A stretch of 64,000 nucleotides of DNA. Origin: Acinetobacter sp. GSS19 (GTDB lineage Bacteria > Pseudomonadota > Gammaproteobacteria > Pseudomonadales > Moraxellaceae). Position 1 is the stretch's first letter. Each line of letters starts with the position of its first letter. Below the pieces are notes generated by a model. That model worked only from the letters and a program-made list of their open reading frames with translations, had not been told where the DNA came from and ran no database searches. Below, piece after piece: positions 19,002-28,983 of the stretch. The translations under genes and the position numbers were made by a program. Location of the stretch: contig NZ_CP117520.1 of assembly GCF_028621895.1 (NCBI RefSeq), positions 1,054,001 to 1,118,000 of the forward strand. The letters are read 5' to 3'.

Positions 19002-19760
19002 ATGACGATGCATAACAGTCCATCAGAAGAAAATACGTCACAACAACGATCACCTAAACAACCTTTTTTGCAGACTAATTTGCCTTTAATTATTGGTGCT
19101 GTGATTTTGGGAGCGGGCAGCTTGGGACTAGGTTATTCGGTGGGGCATCGTCAAGGGTTAACGGTTGTGGGCTATGACGCGGATGCTGAACAGTTGGTTG
19201 AAGTGGTGCAAAAGCAAAAAGAAACGCTGAATCAGCTCAATAAAAGCCTGAATATTGCGGTTCAGGAACGTGACATGGCGGTGAGCAATGCCAATAACTT
19301 AACTGAAGCACTGACCCAAGCCCGTAATGATAAAGCCCAAATGCAAGGCTTGAATGTATTATATCGGGAAACCTTGCGTCAGCGTGGTGGTTTGAGCCTT
19401 AGCGTACAGAATCTGGCCATTAAGCCTTTGCCAGAGGAAGCATATGAATATCAACTGGATTTGGCCCAGATCAGTCCAGCACGCCGTCGTGCTGCGGGAA
19501 CTGTTGAGCTGCGTTTGATTCGTGAAACTGAAGTTTTGGTGGTTCCGATGCAGGATAACCAGTTTAACTTTGATGAGTTTGAACGTTTAACCGGGCGCTG
19601 GACCATGCCTAAAGGCTTTATTCCTCAATTTATTGAAGTGCGTTTAAATGGCGGAACGCAACCTGTAATTAAGCGTTACAGCTGGCAACGTGGTAAGCCT
19701 GTTGAAAATTCTTCCGCATTTGTCGCTGAGATTCCTCAAGCCGAAGCAAATGCTCAGTAA
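19002..19760 (+). CDS. DUF6776-like membrane-anchored coiled-coil protein
   Basis: The 252-residue protein has a polar N terminus, one hydrophobic helix at about residues 29-48 (LPLIIGAVILGAGSLGLGYS) and then a long coiled coil (about 60-120) leading into a beta-rich C-terminal domain with RRRAAGTVELRLIR and RWTMPKGFIPQFIEVRLNGG. This fits DUF6776, an inner-membrane family of unknown role with a periplasmic domain. A second in-frame ATG at 19008 is possible. It ends three bases before the clpS frame and may be translated together with it. Confidence 0.75.
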   Translation: MTMHNSPSEENTSQQRSPKQPFLQTNLPLIIGAVILGAGSLGLGYSVGHRQGLTVVGYDADAEQLVEVVQKQKETLNQLNKSLNIAVQERDMAVSNANNLTEALTQARNDKAQMQGLNVLYRETLRQRGGLSLSVQNLAIKPLPEEAYEYQLDLAQISPARRRAAGTVELRLIRETEVLVVPMQDNQFNFDEFERLTGRWTMPKGFIPQFIEVRLNGGTQPVIKRYSWQRGKPVENSSAFVAEIPQAEANAQ

Positions 19761-19763
19761 ATA

Positions 19764-20192
19764 GTGAAAGTCCATTTTATGCGAACATACAAGCGTCCTA
19801 TCAGTTTAGGTGAAATCAAAACGTCCTTTCAGCAATCGGGATATACCGATTGGCACTTACAACCTCGCTTAGCTGACGTACCGCATGAGCATGAAGAAGG
19901 TGATCTTGCGGTGCAGACTGCACCACCGCAATTAAAACGTCCACCACTGTATGTGGTGGTGTTGATGAATGACGATTACACCCCCATGGATTTTGTAATT
20001 GAAATTTTACAACAATATTTTGCAATGAATCTTGACCAGGCAACTCAAGTAATGTTAACAGTACATTATGAAGGAAAAGGGATTGCGGGTGTTTATCCAC
20101 GGGACATTGCGGAGACGAAAGCAAACCAAGTCAATAATTATGCTCGAGCACAAGGACATCCGTTGTTATGCCAAATTGAGCCAAAAGAATAA
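19764..20192 (+). CDS. clpS: ATP-dependent Clp protease adaptor ClpS
   Basis: ClpS delivers N-degron substrates with bulky N-terminal residues to ClpAP. The conserved domain is residues 55-140: [23 protein letters not shown], the N-degron pocket, then [23 protein letters not shown]. Ahead of it are 50 residues of unusual sequence, more than the flexible tail of classical ClpS proteins. The start is GTG at 19764 or ATG at 19779; neither has a strong ribosome-binding site. clpA follows directly. Confidence 0.95.
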   Translation: MKVHFMRTYKRPISLGEIKTSFQQSGYTDWHLQPRLADVPHEHEEGDLAVQTAPPQLKRPPLYVVVLMNDDYTPMDFVIEILQQYFAMNLDQATQVMLTVHYEGKGIAGVYPRDIAETKANQVNNYARAQGHPLLCQIEPKE

Positions 20193-20204
20193 AGGGGGTT
20201 GCGC

Positions 20205-22481
20205 ATGCTTAGTCGTCAATTAGAAGTATCCTTACGTTTGGCTGTGAGTATGGCTCGACAAAAAAGGCATGAGTTTTTAACAGTCGAACATTTACTGTTG
20301 GCCTTACTTGATAATGATTCTGCCGTGAATGCCTTAAAGGCATGCGGCGCAGATGTTGTGGTTTTGCGTAAAGAATTAGAAGAATATGTAGAACAACATA
20401 CACCGAAGTTGGGCGAAAATAATGATCAAGCCCCTCATCCAACAGAAAGTTTTGATCGTATTTTGCAGCGGGCCATTTTTCATGTGCAATCCAGTGGCAG
20501 TGACCGTACAGTAGAAGGTGCTGACATTCTGGTGGCCATGTATTCGGAGCGTGATTCTTTTGCGGTCTATCTATTAAAACGTCATCAAATCAACCGTTTG
20601 ACACTGACGCAATATCTTTCCCATGGTACACGTAAAGATGAAGTCCAAGTGGAAGAGGAGTCTGAAGATATTGAAGGTGAAACCAGTAGTTCTAACAATG
20701 CAGGTCCACTTGAACTTTATACAGTCAATCTGAATGCTGAAGCACAAAAAGGCAAAACGGATCCATTGATTGGCCGTGATAAAGAAATCGAGCGTGCAGC
20801 GCAGATTCTCTGTCGCCGCCGGAAAAACAACCCGTTATTGGTGGGTGATCCTGGTGTGGGTAAAACCTCAATTGCGGAGGGTCTGGCGTGGCTGATTGTG
20901 AATGGTAAAGCACCTAAGCCGCTTAGCCATGCAGAAATCTACAGTCTGGATATTGGTGCACTGGTGGCGGGAACCAAGTACCGTGGTGATTTCGAAAAAC
21001 GTTTGAAACAATTGCTGAATGCGTTGAAGAAAAAGCCTGATGCTGTACTGTTTATTGATGAGATTCATATGATTATTGGTGCTGGTTCCAGTATGGGCAG
21101 CACGATGGATGCATCAAATCTAATCAAGCCAGCATTGGCCAATGGAACATTGCGTTGTATCGGGTCAACGACCTTTCAGGAATATCGTCAGGTTTTTGAA
21201 AAAGATCACGCGCTTTCCCGTCGTTTTCAGAAAATTGATGTCAATGAGCCAAGTATTCAGGAAACCATTGATATTTTGCGTGGCTTAAAAAGCAAGTTCG
21301 AAGATTTCCATCATGTTGAATATGATGATAAAGCTTTGGTATCGGCTGCTGAATTGTCTGCAAAATATATTAATGACCGTTTCTTGCCAGACAAAGCCAT
21401 TGATGTGATTGATGAGGCGGGCGCACAGCGCCGTCTGAAAGCCGAAAATGATGGTTCGCTTATTACTGTTGAGAATATTGAAGATATCGTGGCAAAAATT
21501 GCCCGGATTCCACCGAAGACGGTTTCTACAGATGACAAGAGTGTTCTGGAAAACTTGGAACGTGACCTGAAACGCGTGGTCTTCGGTCAGGATGAAGCGA
21601 TTACTGCTCTGGCATCGGCAATTAAATTGGCACGTGCAGGCTTGAAGTCACCAGATAAACCTGTGGGTAGTTTTGTCTTCGCAGGTCCAACTGGTGTAGG
21701 TAAAACTGAAGTCACTAAACAGCTGGCGAAAATGTTAGGCGTGGAATTAGTACGTTTCGATATGTCTGAATATATGGAACGCCATGCGGTCTCACGTCTG
21801 ATTGGTGCACCTCCAGGTTATGTGGGGTATGACCAAGGTGGCTTGCTAACTGATGCGATTCACAAAAATCCGCATTGTGTACTTTTATTGGATGAAATAG
21901 AGAAAGCACATCCTGATGTCTTTAACTTGTTACTACAAGTGATGGATCACGGTTCATTGACAGATAACAATGGTCGTAAATCAGATTTCCGTAATGTGAT
22001 CATTGTGCTTACCACCAATATTGGTGCTGAAAGCATTTCTCGAACCAGTATTGGTTTTATGGAGCAGGACAATAGCAATGACAATCAGGAAGCGATGAAA
22101 AAAGCCTTCTCTCCAGAATTTCGTAACCGTCTGGATGGAGTCATTCAATTTAAAGCTTTGCCAACGACCGTAATCGAATCTGTTGTGGATAAGTTCTTGA
22201 CTGAGTTGCAAGCACAATTGGATGATAAAAAAGTCATTCTGGAGGTTGATCAGAGCGCACGTGAATGGATGGCGGAAAATGGCTATGACCGTTTAATGGG
22301 TGCCCGTCCAATGCAACGTCTGATTCAGGAACACTTGAAGAAACCACTTGCTGAAATGATTCTGTTTGGTGAGTTGGCTGATCATGGTGGGAATGTTGCA
22401 GTTTCCGTGAAAAAAGAAAATGGTAAGGCAGTTGGTTTGAAACTCGAAGTTTTTGAAGATCAGACGGCTGAACCTGCCTAG
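20205..22481 (+). CDS. clpA: ATP-dependent Clp protease ATP-binding subunit ClpA
   Basis: ClpA unfolds proteins and feeds them to ClpP. From the ATG at 20205, behind the ribosome-binding site aaaggggg, it has 758 residues: an N domain (1-145) that binds ClpS, the first AAA+ module with GDPGVGKTSIAEGLA and FIDEIHMIIGAGSS, and the second with GPTGVGKTEVTKQLA and LLLDEIEKAHPDVF. The ClpP-binding loop is present as IGF in RTSIGFMEQDNS. An in-frame TTG two codons earlier is less likely. Confidence 0.97.
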   Translation: MLSRQLEVSLRLAVSMARQKRHEFLTVEHLLLALLDNDSAVNALKACGADVVVLRKELEEYVEQHTPKLGENNDQAPHPTESFDRILQRAIFHVQSSGSDRTVEGADILVAMYSERDSFAVYLLKRHQINRLTLTQYLSHGTRKDEVQVEEESEDIEGETSSSNNAGPLELYTVNLNAEAQKGKTDPLIGRDKEIERAAQILCRRRKNNPLLVGDPGVGKTSIAEGLAWLIVNGKAPKPLSHAEIYSLDIGALVAGTKYRGDFEKRLKQLLNALKKKPDAVLFIDEIHMIIGAGSSMGSTMDASNLIKPALANGTLRCIGSTTFQEYRQVFEKDHALSRRFQKIDVNEPSIQETIDILRGLKSKFEDFHHVEYDDKALVSAAELSAKYINDRFLPDKAIDVIDEAGAQRRLKAENDGSLITVENIEDIVAKIARIPPKTVSTDDKSVLENLERDLKRVVFGQDEAITALASAIKLARAGLKSPDKPVGSFVFAGPTGVGKTEVTKQLAKMLGVELVRFDMSEYMERHAVSRLIGAPPGYVGYDQGGLLTDAIHKNPHCVLLLDEIEKAHPDVFNLLLQVMDHGSLTDNNGRKSDFRNVIIVLTTNIGAESISRTSIGFMEQDNSNDNQEAMKKAFSPEFRNRLDGVIQFKALPTTVIESVVDKFLTELQAQLDDKKVILEVDQSAREWMAENGYDRLMGARPMQRLIQEHLKKPLAEMILFGELADHGGNVAVSVKKENGKAVGLKLEVFEDQTAEPA

Positions 22482-22501
22482 TTTTTAGTCGTTTTATTGT
22501 G

Positions 22502-22536
22502 AATAACCCGTGTCATTGTGACACGGGTTATTTTTT
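22502..22536 (+). terminator. Strong terminator of clpS-clpA
   Basis: AATAACCCGTGTCA and TGACACGGGTTATT form a perfect 14-bp stem with a TTG loop, followed by a T tract, 20 bases behind the clpA stop. Confidence 0.95.
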
Positions 22537-22546
22537 GCAAGGTTGA

Positions 22547-22900
22547 ATGGATTTTTCTTTGGGTAAAATAGTACCGGCATTTTTGCTGTTTGGTTGTAAA
22601 GCTGTCGCGGAAATTTTAGGTTGTTATTTTCCTTACTTGATTTTAAAGCAAGGGAAATCCGTGGGTTATATGGATGTCTGCGATCTTGAGTTTGACGATA
22701 TTTGTCTGGCTATTAACGCTACATCCTGCCGCTTCTGGGCGGATTTATGCTGCTTATCAGGCATTTATATTTTTACGGCTTTGCTTTGGTTACATTTTGT
22801 TGATCAGGTGGCACTCACACGCTGGGATTTGTTGGGAAGATTAGTCGTGTGGGTTAGTGCGAGCCTGATGATCTTACAACCGCATGGTTTGATACGTTAG
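22547..22900 (+). pseudogene. ynfA: ynfA (UPF0060 membrane protein), broken by two compensating frameshifts
   Basis: YnfA is a small four-helix inner-membrane protein of the SMR-like UPF0060 family. The open frame reads family sequence at both ends ([20 protein letters not shown] and [20 protein letters not shown]), but its middle is foreign and Cys-rich. The missing middle is in the +1 frame between about 22662 and 22760: [20 protein letters not shown]. The first shift (near 22661) is one extra or two missing bases; the second is one missing G in the G run near 22760. The net frame is restored, so the open frame is continuous but about 33 residues are scrambled. Either a pseudogene or two sequencing errors. 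Confidence 0.85.
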
Positions 22901-22930
22901 GCCTAACCAGTATTCCTTTATCACTTATAG

Positions 22931-23401
22931 TTAAAATTTACATTCACTATTTTTCATTTCAAATGTGTAGACTTCTTTCTCTGAGCTTAAAGTCATGTGT
23001 AGTTGATAAGGGTTAACCTTTTGAAATTCATGTTCGAAAAAATGATGACAATTATTGACCATCGCTTTTTGCAGCAGATGCTTGACTTGATGGTTCCCTA
23101 TATCCGCCACAAACTGTTCAAAATCAGGGGTAATAATCAGGCCACGTACTTCAATATGATCAGTATAGAGCTGAACCTGTTCTAGAACGGTGTTCTGGTC
23201 GACCTGATAAGGGAATGTACGTGAATCCTCATCACTTAACACATCAAGTATTTCAGCTAGTGCTTGTGGATTCTGAATTTTGTATTGAGCATCCAAGATA
23301 TGCTGTTCGACCAAATAATGGTCGAGTTCAGTCGGTTGTGCATTTGCAGTTAGGCTACAAAGTACTGTGGAGCAGACTAAAACAATTGTCTTTAAGTGCA
23401 T
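22931..23401 (-). CDS. Exported small protein of unknown function
   Basis: The 156-residue protein begins with a cleavable-looking signal peptide (MHLKTIVLVCSTVLCSLTANAQ, cut after ANA). The mature part has two Cys, one near residue 120 (NNCHHFF) and one three residues from the end (SECKF), which could form a disulfide in the periplasm. I do not recognise the family. An upstream in-frame ATG at 23410 would add three residues. It stands alone, downstream of argF and behind that gene's terminator. Confidence 0.7.
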   Translation of the reverse strand: MHLKTIVLVCSTVLCSLTANAQPTELDHYLVEQHILDAQYKIQNPQALAEILDVLSDEDSRTFPYQVDQNTVLEQVQLYTDHIEVRGLIITPDFEQFVADIGNHQVKHLLQKAMVNNCHHFFEHEFQKVNPYQLHMTLSSEKEVYTFEMKNSECKF

Positions 23402-23453
23402 TTTATTCAAGCCACATATTCACATTTTCGTATCATTATAGGATATGCTCGGC

Positions 23454-23478
23454 AAAAAAAAGCACCCGAAGGTGCTTT
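23454..23478 (-). terminator. Terminator of argF
   Basis: On the minus strand AAAGCACC and GGTGCTTT pair around the stable tetraloop TTCG and run into eight Ts, 16 bases behind the argF stop. Confidence 0.92.
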
Positions 23479-23494
23479 ATATACAAAAAGCTAC

Positions 23495-24415
23495 TTAGTC
23501 TTTTTTCAGGTTTTCATTGAGCAAGAATTCCATCAATGCTTTTTGTGCATGCAGACGGTTTTCTGCCTCATCCCAAACCACAGAGTTCTTGTGGTCGAGC
23601 ATGTTTTCTGAAATTTCTTCACCGCGGTGTGCTGGAAGGCAGTGCATGAATAAACAGTCTGGGTGTGCCAATTCCATCAGTTTTTCATTGACCTGGTAAT
23701 TGGCAAAGGCTTTTTCACGGATCTTTTGTTCTTCCTCTTGACCCATGCTGGCCCACACGTCAGTCACGATAAGGTCGGCATTGACTGCAGCGTCTTCAGC
23801 GGAGTCTACCAGTTCAACACAGTGGGCAAATTCGGTTAGGAATCTTTCTTCTGGCTCATAACCTTTTGGTGCTGCAATTTTGAGTTTAAAGCCCCACATA
23901 TGTGCCGCTTCGATATAAGAATTACACATATTGTTGCCATCACCAATCCAGGCAACCGTCTTGCCTTGAATTGAACCACGATGTTCCTGGAAAGTCTGCA
24001 TATCCGCAAGCAGCTGGCAGGGATGGTGATCATCAGTCAACGCATTAATCACTGGAACTGTTGAGTAAGATGCAAAACGTTCAACGATGTCATGACCAAA
24101 AGTCCTGATCATCACAATATCCAGCATGCTGGAAATAACGCGTGCAGAATCTTCAATCGGTTCACCGCGGCCTAATTGAGTGTCACGTGGCGAAAGGAAA
24201 ATGGCGCTACCACCAAACTGGCACATCCCTGCTTCGAAGGAAATACGGGTACGTGTACTCGATTTCTCAAAAATCATTCCCAATACTTTACCGACAAAAG
24301 GTTGATAAACCGTATTGTCATGTTGCATGCGTTTAAGTTCGTGCGCACGTTCTAAAATGCGGTTGAGTTCTAAGCTAGATAAGTCACGTAAAGTAAGAAA
24401 ATGCCGTAGAGCCAT
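23495..24415 (-). CDS. argF: Ornithine carbamoyltransferase
   Basis: ArgF makes citrulline from ornithine and carbamoyl phosphate in arginine synthesis. All key motifs are present: [10 protein letters not shown] for carbamoyl phosphate, [23 protein letters not shown] (the ornithine-side SMG loop) and the catalytic cysteine in [13 protein letters not shown]. The 306-residue length is standard. The anabolic role is supported by argC in the same window and by the absence of arcA or arcC neighbours. Confidence 0.97.
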   Translation of the reverse strand: MALRHFLTLRDLSSLELNRILERAHELKRMQHDNTVYQPFVGKVLGMIFEKSSTRTRISFEAGMCQFGGSAIFLSPRDTQLGRGEPIEDSARVISSMLDIVMIRTFGHDIVERFASYSTVPVINALTDDHHPCQLLADMQTFQEHRGSIQGKTVAWIGDGNNMCNSYIEAAHMWGFKLKIAAPKGYEPEERFLTEFAHCVELVDSAEDAAVNADLIVTDVWASMGQEEEQKIREKAFANYQVNEKLMELAHPDCLFMHCLPAHRGEEISENMLDHKNSVVWDEAENRLHAQKALMEFLLNENLKKD

Positions 24416-24521
24416 GGTTACTCCACAATAATTGCCGAGTGAAACAACAATTAGTTGCTGGTTAATTGGATAGAAAAGAGAATCGAGTAATATACTATAA
24501 GCGCGAGAAAATGCAAAAAAA

Positions 24522-25175
24522 CTAGGCCTTCTGATGGCCTTTTAGGAAAAGATCAACGCAATAAGTGAGGTAATTGATCACTTCCTGATCATCGCACGGT
24601 ACTTCAATCGCCATAATAATGCACCATTCATAATTACGCAGAATGCTGAAAAACATCATCGCGGAATATAACGGATTGGGGCAGTCTAATTGTCCTTGTT
24701 CGTGTGCTTTACTTAAGGCAGTGGCAATGGTGTGCTGAATATATTGAGGACCTTTTTGATGCAGGTAGAGTGCGAGGTTGGGGTTGCGTTGTGACTGTTC
24801 AATCACTAGACGCATAAAAGCCATATTCTGAGGTTGGCGAATATGCTGGTAGAAGCTGATTAAGGTGTTGATCAGGTATCTGCGCAGGTCGATATTTTTG
24901 CCATCAAACGGAATACAGATGTCCTGAAAGAACAGCTCACGTCGATAATCGCAAATGGCAGTAAATAGGCCATCTTTGTTGCCAAAATATTTATAGATCG
25001 AGGTCTTGGAGCCCCCTGCATGTTGCACGATATCGTCTAGGGAGACAGCATCATAACCATTTTGTAGAAAAAGCTCAGTGGCGCTCAGCAATAAAGCCAG
25101 CCGTCGTTCGATGCCGCGACGCGTCTGGGGTTGCTGGCAATCGTGAGGATCGGAAGGAGCAGCGGGTTCGTGCAT
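24522..25175 (-). CDS. TetR/AcrR family transcriptional regulator
   Basis: The 217-residue protein has an N-terminal helix-turn-helix at about residues 25-75 ([44 protein letters not shown]), with the standard TetR recognition-helix pattern. The C-terminal ligand domain follows a YsiA/RutR-like layout with [19 protein letters not shown]. The first 20 residues are an extension rich in Pro, Asp and Gln. No pump or enzyme gene is divergent to it, so the target is unknown; the downstream neighbour argF is separated by about 105 bp. Confidence 0.88.
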   Translation of the reverse strand: MHEPAAPSDPHDCQQPQTRRGIERRLALLLSATELFLQNGYDAVSLDDIVQHAGGSKTSIYKYFGNKDGLFTAICDYRRELFFQDICIPFDGKNIDLRRYLINTLISFYQHIRQPQNMAFMRLVIEQSQRNPNLALYLHQKGPQYIQHTIATALSKAHEQGQLDCPNPLYSAMMFFSILRNYEWCIIMAIEVPCDDQEVINYLTYCVDLFLKGHQKA

Positions 25176-25591
25176 AGACAGACGGCTAAATGAAGCAGAA
25201 TAATTAAAAATATGGAGCCGATTATAACCAATTCAATGCTAAATAGCTGTAAGCCTGCGCTCGGAGCGGTTTATTGTTACGTTAAAAATTGATCCATGAA
25301 AATACAAAGATTGAGGTTTGTTTTGAAGCGTTGCTAAAACATATGGTGGATACGTCTTTACTTGATCTTTGTTTGAGGTGAAGAAATTATGCAACGTGAT
25401 GAAAACTGTTTGATTGATCAGGCTTTTGCTGTTTCAGTATTTCGGTTTACGGCTGCATCGATGAAATTATTGATTCTGATTTGACGGCTAGAGAAAGACC
25501 TAAAATTCAACCTCTTTGTGAGGTGACAACTCATCGGTCTCAGCAGAAATAAAAAACAGAGGCTTTACTCTGTTTTTTATTTCTAGTCTGG
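25176..25591. other. 416-bp stretch with no supported gene
   Basis: It separates two minus-strand genes. The only frame of note is a 31-codon ATG frame at 25390 with no recognisable product. The left part must hold the promoter of the TetR gene (a TATAAT on the minus strand is at 25220-25225), the right end holds the terminator at 25549-25580. Confidence 0.5.
25549..25580. terminator. Bidirectional terminator after the exported-protein gene
   Basis: ATAAAAAACAGAG and CTCTGTTTTTTAT form a perfect 13-bp stem around GCTTTA, so transcription from either side can end here. It lies 12 bases behind the stop of the minus-strand gene at 25592. Confidence 0.9.
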
Positions 25592-26227
25592 TTAGCGTCT
25601 GGTTTTTACTTCTAGTAATACAGGGTCTTCGTTGAGATAGCCAGTTTCTTCAGGAAATGCTAAATATTGCGTGGTGAGCACTACTTTGTTTTGCTGGGGA
25701 ATATAAAAAGCCTGTTTGACTTTTAATTCGGGTTTATAGCTAATCGCTTGCTGTAATTGACTGCCAAACCAGACTGAAGCGACCTGATATTGATAATGAT
25801 ATTGTTGAACTTTGATATTGGGGTCAACCCAGATTGCGGGTACTGTTCTTTGTTGCTGTTTATTAATAATAATTTTAAAAATTTTGGGAGTAATGCATTG
25901 GATCGGTTGTAAACGACGCTTAATCTTGTTCAGTTCAGGCTCAAGTACTTTGTACTGCTGATCATAATCAATCAGACCTGTACGTTTGTTGACATATAAA
26001 GAATTCACCTGTGTGAGTTTCGCATAGCGCAGATGTTTGGAGAACTGATAATAATACAGTTGTGGCAAGCGACCGCGACCATCTTCGAAATGACGGAGTA
26101 AATAGAGTTTTTGATCTTTGGCTTCGTAACCTAAAAATTCAATATGTTGTCCGCCACCAACCGTTGCCAGGCTGTTCATGGAGATGAAGATGCAAGCTGG
26201 GCCGATGAATAAGGATGTATAGCGCAT
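25592..26227 (-). CDS. Exported protein of unknown function
   Basis: A 211-residue protein with a probable signal peptide (MRYTSLFIGPACIFISMNSLATV, cut near residue 21). The mature part is rich in Tyr, Gln and Lys, alternating hydrophobic and polar as in a beta-sheet protein, with one Cys. I do not recognise the family. It is downstream of ntrC on the same strand, 68 bp away, but ends in its own terminator, so it may be a stand-alone gene or the last gene of that transcript. Confidence 0.7.
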   Translation of the reverse strand: MRYTSLFIGPACIFISMNSLATVGGGQHIEFLGYEAKDQKLYLLRHFEDGRGRLPQLYYYQFSKHLRYAKLTQVNSLYVNKRTGLIDYDQQYKVLEPELNKIKRRLQPIQCITPKIFKIIINKQQQRTVPAIWVDPNIKVQQYHYQYQVASVWFGSQLQQAISYKPELKVKQAFYIPQQNKVVLTTQYLAFPEETGYLNEDPVLLEVKTRR

Positions 26228-26295
26228 CTTTAAAACCTCTTAAGGTTGCCATGCTTTATACATCGCACATTCACCGTGATAAAGAAAGCAGGTTT

Positions 26296-27780
26296 CTATT
26301 CAGAATAAGATAACTTTGTATCTTCTTCGTCATCTTCTGCTGTAATGCCCAACTCTTTGAGTTTGCGCGTGAGTGTGTTACGGCCCCAACCCAGCAATTC
26401 AGCGGCATGACGCTTACGACCACGGGTTTGCTGCAAAGCCGCATTAATCAGCGTGCGTTCAAACATTGGAGTCGCGATGTCCAGAATTTTCATCTCGCCA
26501 TTTTTGAGTTTTTGAATTGCCCATTGGCCCAGTAATTCATCCCAGTGATGCAAGGAAACACGGTCAAAACTATTGCTAATAGTTGCTGGTTCACCTGATT
26601 TCTGAATAGGAATCTGTTTCAGTTCAGAAGGTAAATCTTCTGGGTAAACTTCGCGTCCAGTGATCATTACCGTGAGCCAGCGGCAGGTATTTTCCAGTTG
26701 GCGAACGTTACCTGGCCAAGGCAATTGTTGCATGTAGTCGACTGTTTCCGGACGTAGAATTTTTGGGCTCACGCCAAGTTCTTTACCGGCGCGTGCCAAG
26801 AAGTGCTGTGCCAGCATCGGGATGTCTTCACTGCGGTGTGCCAGCTTTGGAATATGAATCCGGATAACATTCAGACGATGGTACAAGTCTTCACGGAAAC
26901 GACCTTCGTGAACCAGTTTTTCAAGATCCTGATGTGTCGCTGCCACAATACGCACATCGACTTTCACCGGAATATGCCCGCCGACCCGGTAGAATTCGCC
27001 ATCCGCCAAAACGCGCAGTAAGCGGGTTTGGGTTTCAAATGGCATGTCACCAATTTCATCGAGGAATAGTGTGCCGCCGTTGGCCTGCTCAAAACGACCT
27101 TGACGCTGGCTGTTGGCACCGGTAAATGCGCCTTTTTCATGGCCGAACAACTCGGTTTCGATTAGGTCCTTAGGGATGGCTGCCATATTTAAAGCAATAA
27201 ATGGCTTGCTACTACGTGGCGAGTGCTTGTGTAGCGCATGTGCTACCAATTCTTTACCTGTACCCGATTCACCATTGATCAGTACTGTGATATGCGATTG
27301 TGATAAACGACCAATGGCGCGGAATACTTCCTGCATGGCCGGAGATTCACCAATAATTTCTGCTGACTGAATCGGTGAAACGGTTTTGGCAGACTCTTGC
27401 TGTTGTAGTTTGTTGACATGCAGAATTGCCCGCTGTACCAGTGCCAATGCTTCATCAATATCAAAGGGTTTTGGCAAATATTCAAACGCACCGGTTTGAT
27501 AGCTGGATACAGCCGACTCAAGATCCGAATGGGCTGTCATGATGATGACAGGTAAATCCGGGTAGCTGCTTTTTACCTTGCCGAGGAATGTCAAACCATC
27601 GACACCCGGCATACGGATATCGGTTAAGATGACATCTGGGGTATCTGCGGCTAACTGATCTAGCGCGCTTTGGGCTTCTTCGAAGCTTCTGACATCCAGG
27701 CCTTCTTCTTTAAAGGTTTTTTCCAAAACCCAGCGCATGGCGCGATCGTCATCGATTACCCATATTTTATTTCGCGACAT
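26296..27780 (-). CDS. ntrC: Nitrogen regulation response regulator NtrC
   Basis: NtrC activates sigma-54 promoters of nitrogen assimilation genes. Domains in order: receiver (DDRAMRWVLEKTF, phospho-acceptor in DVILTDIRMPG), AAA+ (GESGTGKELVAHALH and the sigma-54 contact loop GAFTGA), and a Fis-type helix-turn-helix at the C terminus (AAELLGWGRNTLTRKLKELGI). From the ATG at 27780 it has 494 residues; the upstream frame extension lies inside ntrB and is not needed. The start overlaps the end of ntrB by 14 bases. Confidence 0.97.
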   Translation of the reverse strand: MSRNKIWVIDDDRAMRWVLEKTFKEEGLDVRSFEEAQSALDQLAADTPDVILTDIRMPGVDGLTFLGKVKSSYPDLPVIIMTAHSDLESAVSSYQTGAFEYLPKPFDIDEALALVQRAILHVNKLQQQESAKTVSPIQSAEIIGESPAMQEVFRAIGRLSQSHITVLINGESGTGKELVAHALHKHSPRSSKPFIALNMAAIPKDLIETELFGHEKGAFTGANSQRQGRFEQANGGTLFLDEIGDMPFETQTRLLRVLADGEFYRVGGHIPVKVDVRIVAATHQDLEKLVHEGRFREDLYHRLNVIRIHIPKLAHRSEDIPMLAQHFLARAGKELGVSPKILRPETVDYMQQLPWPGNVRQLENTCRWLTVMITGREVYPEDLPSELKQIPIQKSGEPATISNSFDRVSLHHWDELLGQWAIQKLKNGEMKILDIATPMFERTLINAALQQTRGRKRHAAELLGWGRNTLTRKLKELGITAEDDEEDTKLSYSE

Positions 27781-28876
27781 GGTTTGACTCCCAAGGTAAA
27801 TATAAGCTAAAGACTGTTTTTCCTGGAACAGATTGGCATTCAATCATTCCGTTATGTTGGTGCATGATGTTCTGGGCGATACTTAAGCCCAATCCGGTTC
27901 CTTTGGCACGTCCTGTAACCAAAGGGTAGAACACGGATTCCAGAATTCCTTCCGGAACACCTGGCCCATTATCTTCAATGTCGATCCGAACCGCGGAGCG
28001 ATGCAATACACCATTAATGGTGACCAAACGCTGAATACGGGTTCTTAAAATCAATTCTGGTTGATGCTCGACAAAAAACTCTTTGTTTTCTGTTACGGCT
28101 TGTACGGCATTCACGCTGATATTGAGCATGACCTGGATCAGCTGATCACGGTCTGCCAGTACTTCCGGAAGTGATAGATCATAATCGCGGGAAATTTTAA
28201 TTTTCTTTTTGGTCTGATTCACGATCAATGAACGGACACGTTCAAGAGGCTCATGCACATTGACCAATTCATAGCTGGGTAACTGACGTGAGCCCAGCAT
28301 GGTATCTGCCAGATTACGCAGACGATCTACTTCATCAATGATAATGTCGGTGAATTCTGCATATTGTGGATTATTTAAACTGCGCGCTAAGAGTTGGGTC
28401 GCACCACGAATACCCGCTAAAGGATTCTTGATTTCATGTGCGACACCGCGAATGAGCTGACGAGCGACCTGATGCTGCTGAATGAAATTTTCTTCTTTGG
28501 AAATTTTTAGCATGCGATCAATCGCATTTAACTCGATCAGGAGTAAAGGATGGTACTTTTTGCCTGAGTTGAGTTGGGATGCAGTGTAATCGACATGAAT
28601 AGGTTTGAAATTAACACTGATGACTGCTTCACGGCGGGTATAGGGTTGACCGGTTTTTAGTGTATTGAGCAGTGCTTCATGCGTGTTGAAAGGGTCATCA
28701 GGTGCATGTAATAGATTTAAAACAGGCTGGCCAGAGGCACGTAACAGGCTAATATCGAATAAGGCTTCGCACGCAGAGTTCAAATAAAAGACATTCAGGT
28801 TACTATCGACCAACATAATTGCAGTGGTCAGATTATCTACCAAGAGGCGGTAGTCAATAGTAGGGCTTTGATCCAT
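27767..28876 (-). CDS. ntrB: Nitrogen regulation sensor kinase NtrB
   Basis: NtrB (369 residues, cytoplasmic, no membrane segment) phosphorylates or dephosphorylates NtrC under the control of the PII protein. It shows a PAS domain (10-120), a HisKA dimerisation helix with GVAHEIKNPLAGIRGATQLL, and an ATPase domain with DNGPGVPEG and GTGLGLSIAQNIM. It is the first gene of the ntrB-ntrC pair; the ntrC start lies within its end. No glnA is nearby, unlike enteric bacteria. Confidence 0.97.
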   Translation of the reverse strand: MDQSPTIDYRLLVDNLTTAIMLVDSNLNVFYLNSACEALFDISLLRASGQPVLNLLHAPDDPFNTHEALLNTLKTGQPYTRREAVISVNFKPIHVDYTASQLNSGKKYHPLLLIELNAIDRMLKISKEENFIQQHQVARQLIRGVAHEIKNPLAGIRGATQLLARSLNNPQYAEFTDIIIDEVDRLRNLADTMLGSRQLPSYELVNVHEPLERVRSLIVNQTKKKIKISRDYDLSLPEVLADRDQLIQVMLNISVNAVQAVTENKEFFVEHQPELILRTRIQRLVTINGVLHRSAVRIDIEDNGPGVPEGILESVFYPLVTGRAKGTGLGLSIAQNIMHQHNGMIECQSVPGKTVFSLYLPWESNHVAK

Positions 28877-28983
28877 TAGCGAATGATTCCTGTATTAAAA
28901 TAGCGCAATGGCATCTTCATTTTTTTGATTGTCTCCCTGTAATGAGACATCTTGGTGAAAAAAACTCCCTCTAAATAAGCAAA

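Noticed and set aside
25390..25485. 31-codon ATG frame upstream of the TetR gene
   Set aside because: No ribosome-binding site of note and no resemblance to any small protein.
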